In this document: positions 6,552 through 6,705 of the stretch, piece after piece
Layout: the number at the start of each line of letters is the position of its first letter
Numbering within the stretch: position 1 is the stretch's first letter
From: Bacilli bacterium
GTDB lineage: Bacteria > Bacillota_I > Bacilli_A > RF39 > UBA660
Direction: 5' to 3'
Length of the DNA: 6,705 nucleotides
NCBI GenBank assembly: GCA_029004695.1
Contig: JAQVZB010000052.1
Coordinates: forward strand, 1 to 6,705
The notes under the pieces: model-generated
What the model was told of the DNA's origin: nothing
The model's input: only the letters and a program-made list of their open reading frames with translations
Database searches by the model: none
Position numbers and translations under genes: made by a program

Positions 6552-6579
6552 AAAAAAAAAGAAACAATTACATTTCTTT
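6552..6579 (-). terminator. Possible weak minus-strand terminator upstream of the transglutaminase-like gene
   Basis: On the minus strand AAAGAAA (6573-6579) pairs with TTTCTTT (6558-6564) around an 8-nt loop and runs straight into more T residues (6552-6557). It would stop leftward transcription arriving from beyond 6600 before it reaches the transglutaminase-like promoter. The stem has only one G-C pair, so it may be inefficient or a chance feature. Confidence 0.35.
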
Positions 6580-6592
6580 GAAGTGATAAAGT

Positions 6593-6633
6593 AAAAGTAG
6601 ACACATAAAAAAGATGTGATCTGCTTTTCTTTT
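6593..6633 (+). terminator. Strong hairpin with T-rich tail before the final gene
   Basis: AAAAGTAGACACAT (6593-6606) pairs with ATGTGATCTGCTTTT (6614-6628) over 14 bp with one bulged A (6619) and one G-U pair, around the 7-nt loop AAAAAAG. The tail is CTTTT. It would block rightward read-through into the last gene. No plus-strand gene lies immediately upstream, so its likely role is insulation, as found near the ends of many insertion sequences. Confidence 0.6.
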
Positions 6634-6653
6634 GTTATAATTTAAATAAGGAG
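6633..6653 (+). promoter_or_regulatory. Extended -10 promoter and SD of the right-edge gene
   Basis: TGTTATAAT (6633-6641) is a perfect extended -10 (TG, one base, TATAAT at 6636-6641) without a clear -35. AAGGAG (6648-6653) begins 6 nt after it and sits 8 nt before ATG 6662. The predicted leader is about 14 nt. Confidence 0.65.
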
Positions 6654-6661
6654 ATGATATT

Positions 6662-6705
6662 ATGGGAAGACCAAAAGGCATTTCTACTTCAAGAAGAAAT
6701 TGGAG
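6662..6705 (+). CDS. N-terminus of a probable DNA-binding protein, possibly an IS3-type OrfA (cut by window end)
   Basis: Only 14 complete codons are visible, reading MGRPKGISTSRRNW, and the frame runs off the window. A clear SD (AAGGAG 6648-6653) and an extended -10 promoter support the start. The GRPKG start with basic residues resembles the first residues of IS3-family OrfA and other helix-turn-helix proteins, where an AT-hook-like GRP motif is common. The preceding hairpin also suits an insertion-sequence left end. With so few residues the family cannot be fixed; another small DNA-binding protein is possible. Confidence 0.5.
   Translation, partial: MGRPKGISTSRRNW

Noticed and set aside
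1..6705. CRISPR array, tRNA, rRNA, riboswitch or toxin-antitoxin module
   Set aside because: No regularly spaced direct repeats, cloverleaf sequence, rRNA motif or long structured leader was seen. Intergenic gaps are short, the longest being about 140 bp at 6519-6661, and the 50-aa protein has no antitoxin-like partner.

Overview
The window is very A+T-rich DNA (roughly a quarter G+C by eye) from what looks like a low-GC Firmicute: Bacilli, Erysipelotrichia, RF39-type or a walled relative of the Mollicutes. Tryptophan is encoded by TGG and no gene needs TGA read as Trp, so a standard bacterial code fits. A LysM protein, a lipobox and an exported transglutaminase-like protein suggest a cell envelope with peptidoglycan. 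The taxonomy is inference from composition and gene content.

Layout from left to right: (1) mtaB (17-1288, +), a radical-SAM tRNA methylthiotransferase. (2) A LysM-domain protein (1345-2166, +) with its own promoter and a terminator overlapping its stop codon. Its lipobox lies behind an unusual N-terminal extension of about 60 residues. (3) recD2 (2225-4399, +), an SF1 DNA helicase with no Shine-Dalgarno (SD) sequence and a promoter that predicts a leaderless mRNA. (4) A 50-residue single-pass membrane protein (4424-4576, +), easily missed, with a good ribosome-binding site and followed by a strong terminator. (5) An AI-2E-family membrane protein (4613-5635, +). (6) A convergent, membrane-anchored or secreted transglutaminase-like protein (6518-5616, -) whose 3' end overlaps the AI-2E gene by 20 bp and whose likely terminator lies inside the AI-2E coding region. 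(7) At the right edge, a hairpin, an extended -10 promoter and the first 14 codons of a gene starting MGRPKG, resembling the left end of an IS3-type insertion sequence.

The genes do not form one pathway. They are housekeeping functions (tRNA modification, DNA repair) mixed with envelope proteins, mostly as single-gene transcription units. The most notable pattern is regulatory. In five units the -10 box ends exactly 6 nt before either the SD (four cases) or the ATG itself (recD2), so predicted mRNAs start at or next to the ribosome-binding site. I found no clearly new defence or biosynthetic system. The main candidates for novelty are the LysM protein's architecture, the 50-aa membrane protein and the ultra-short-leader promoter layout.
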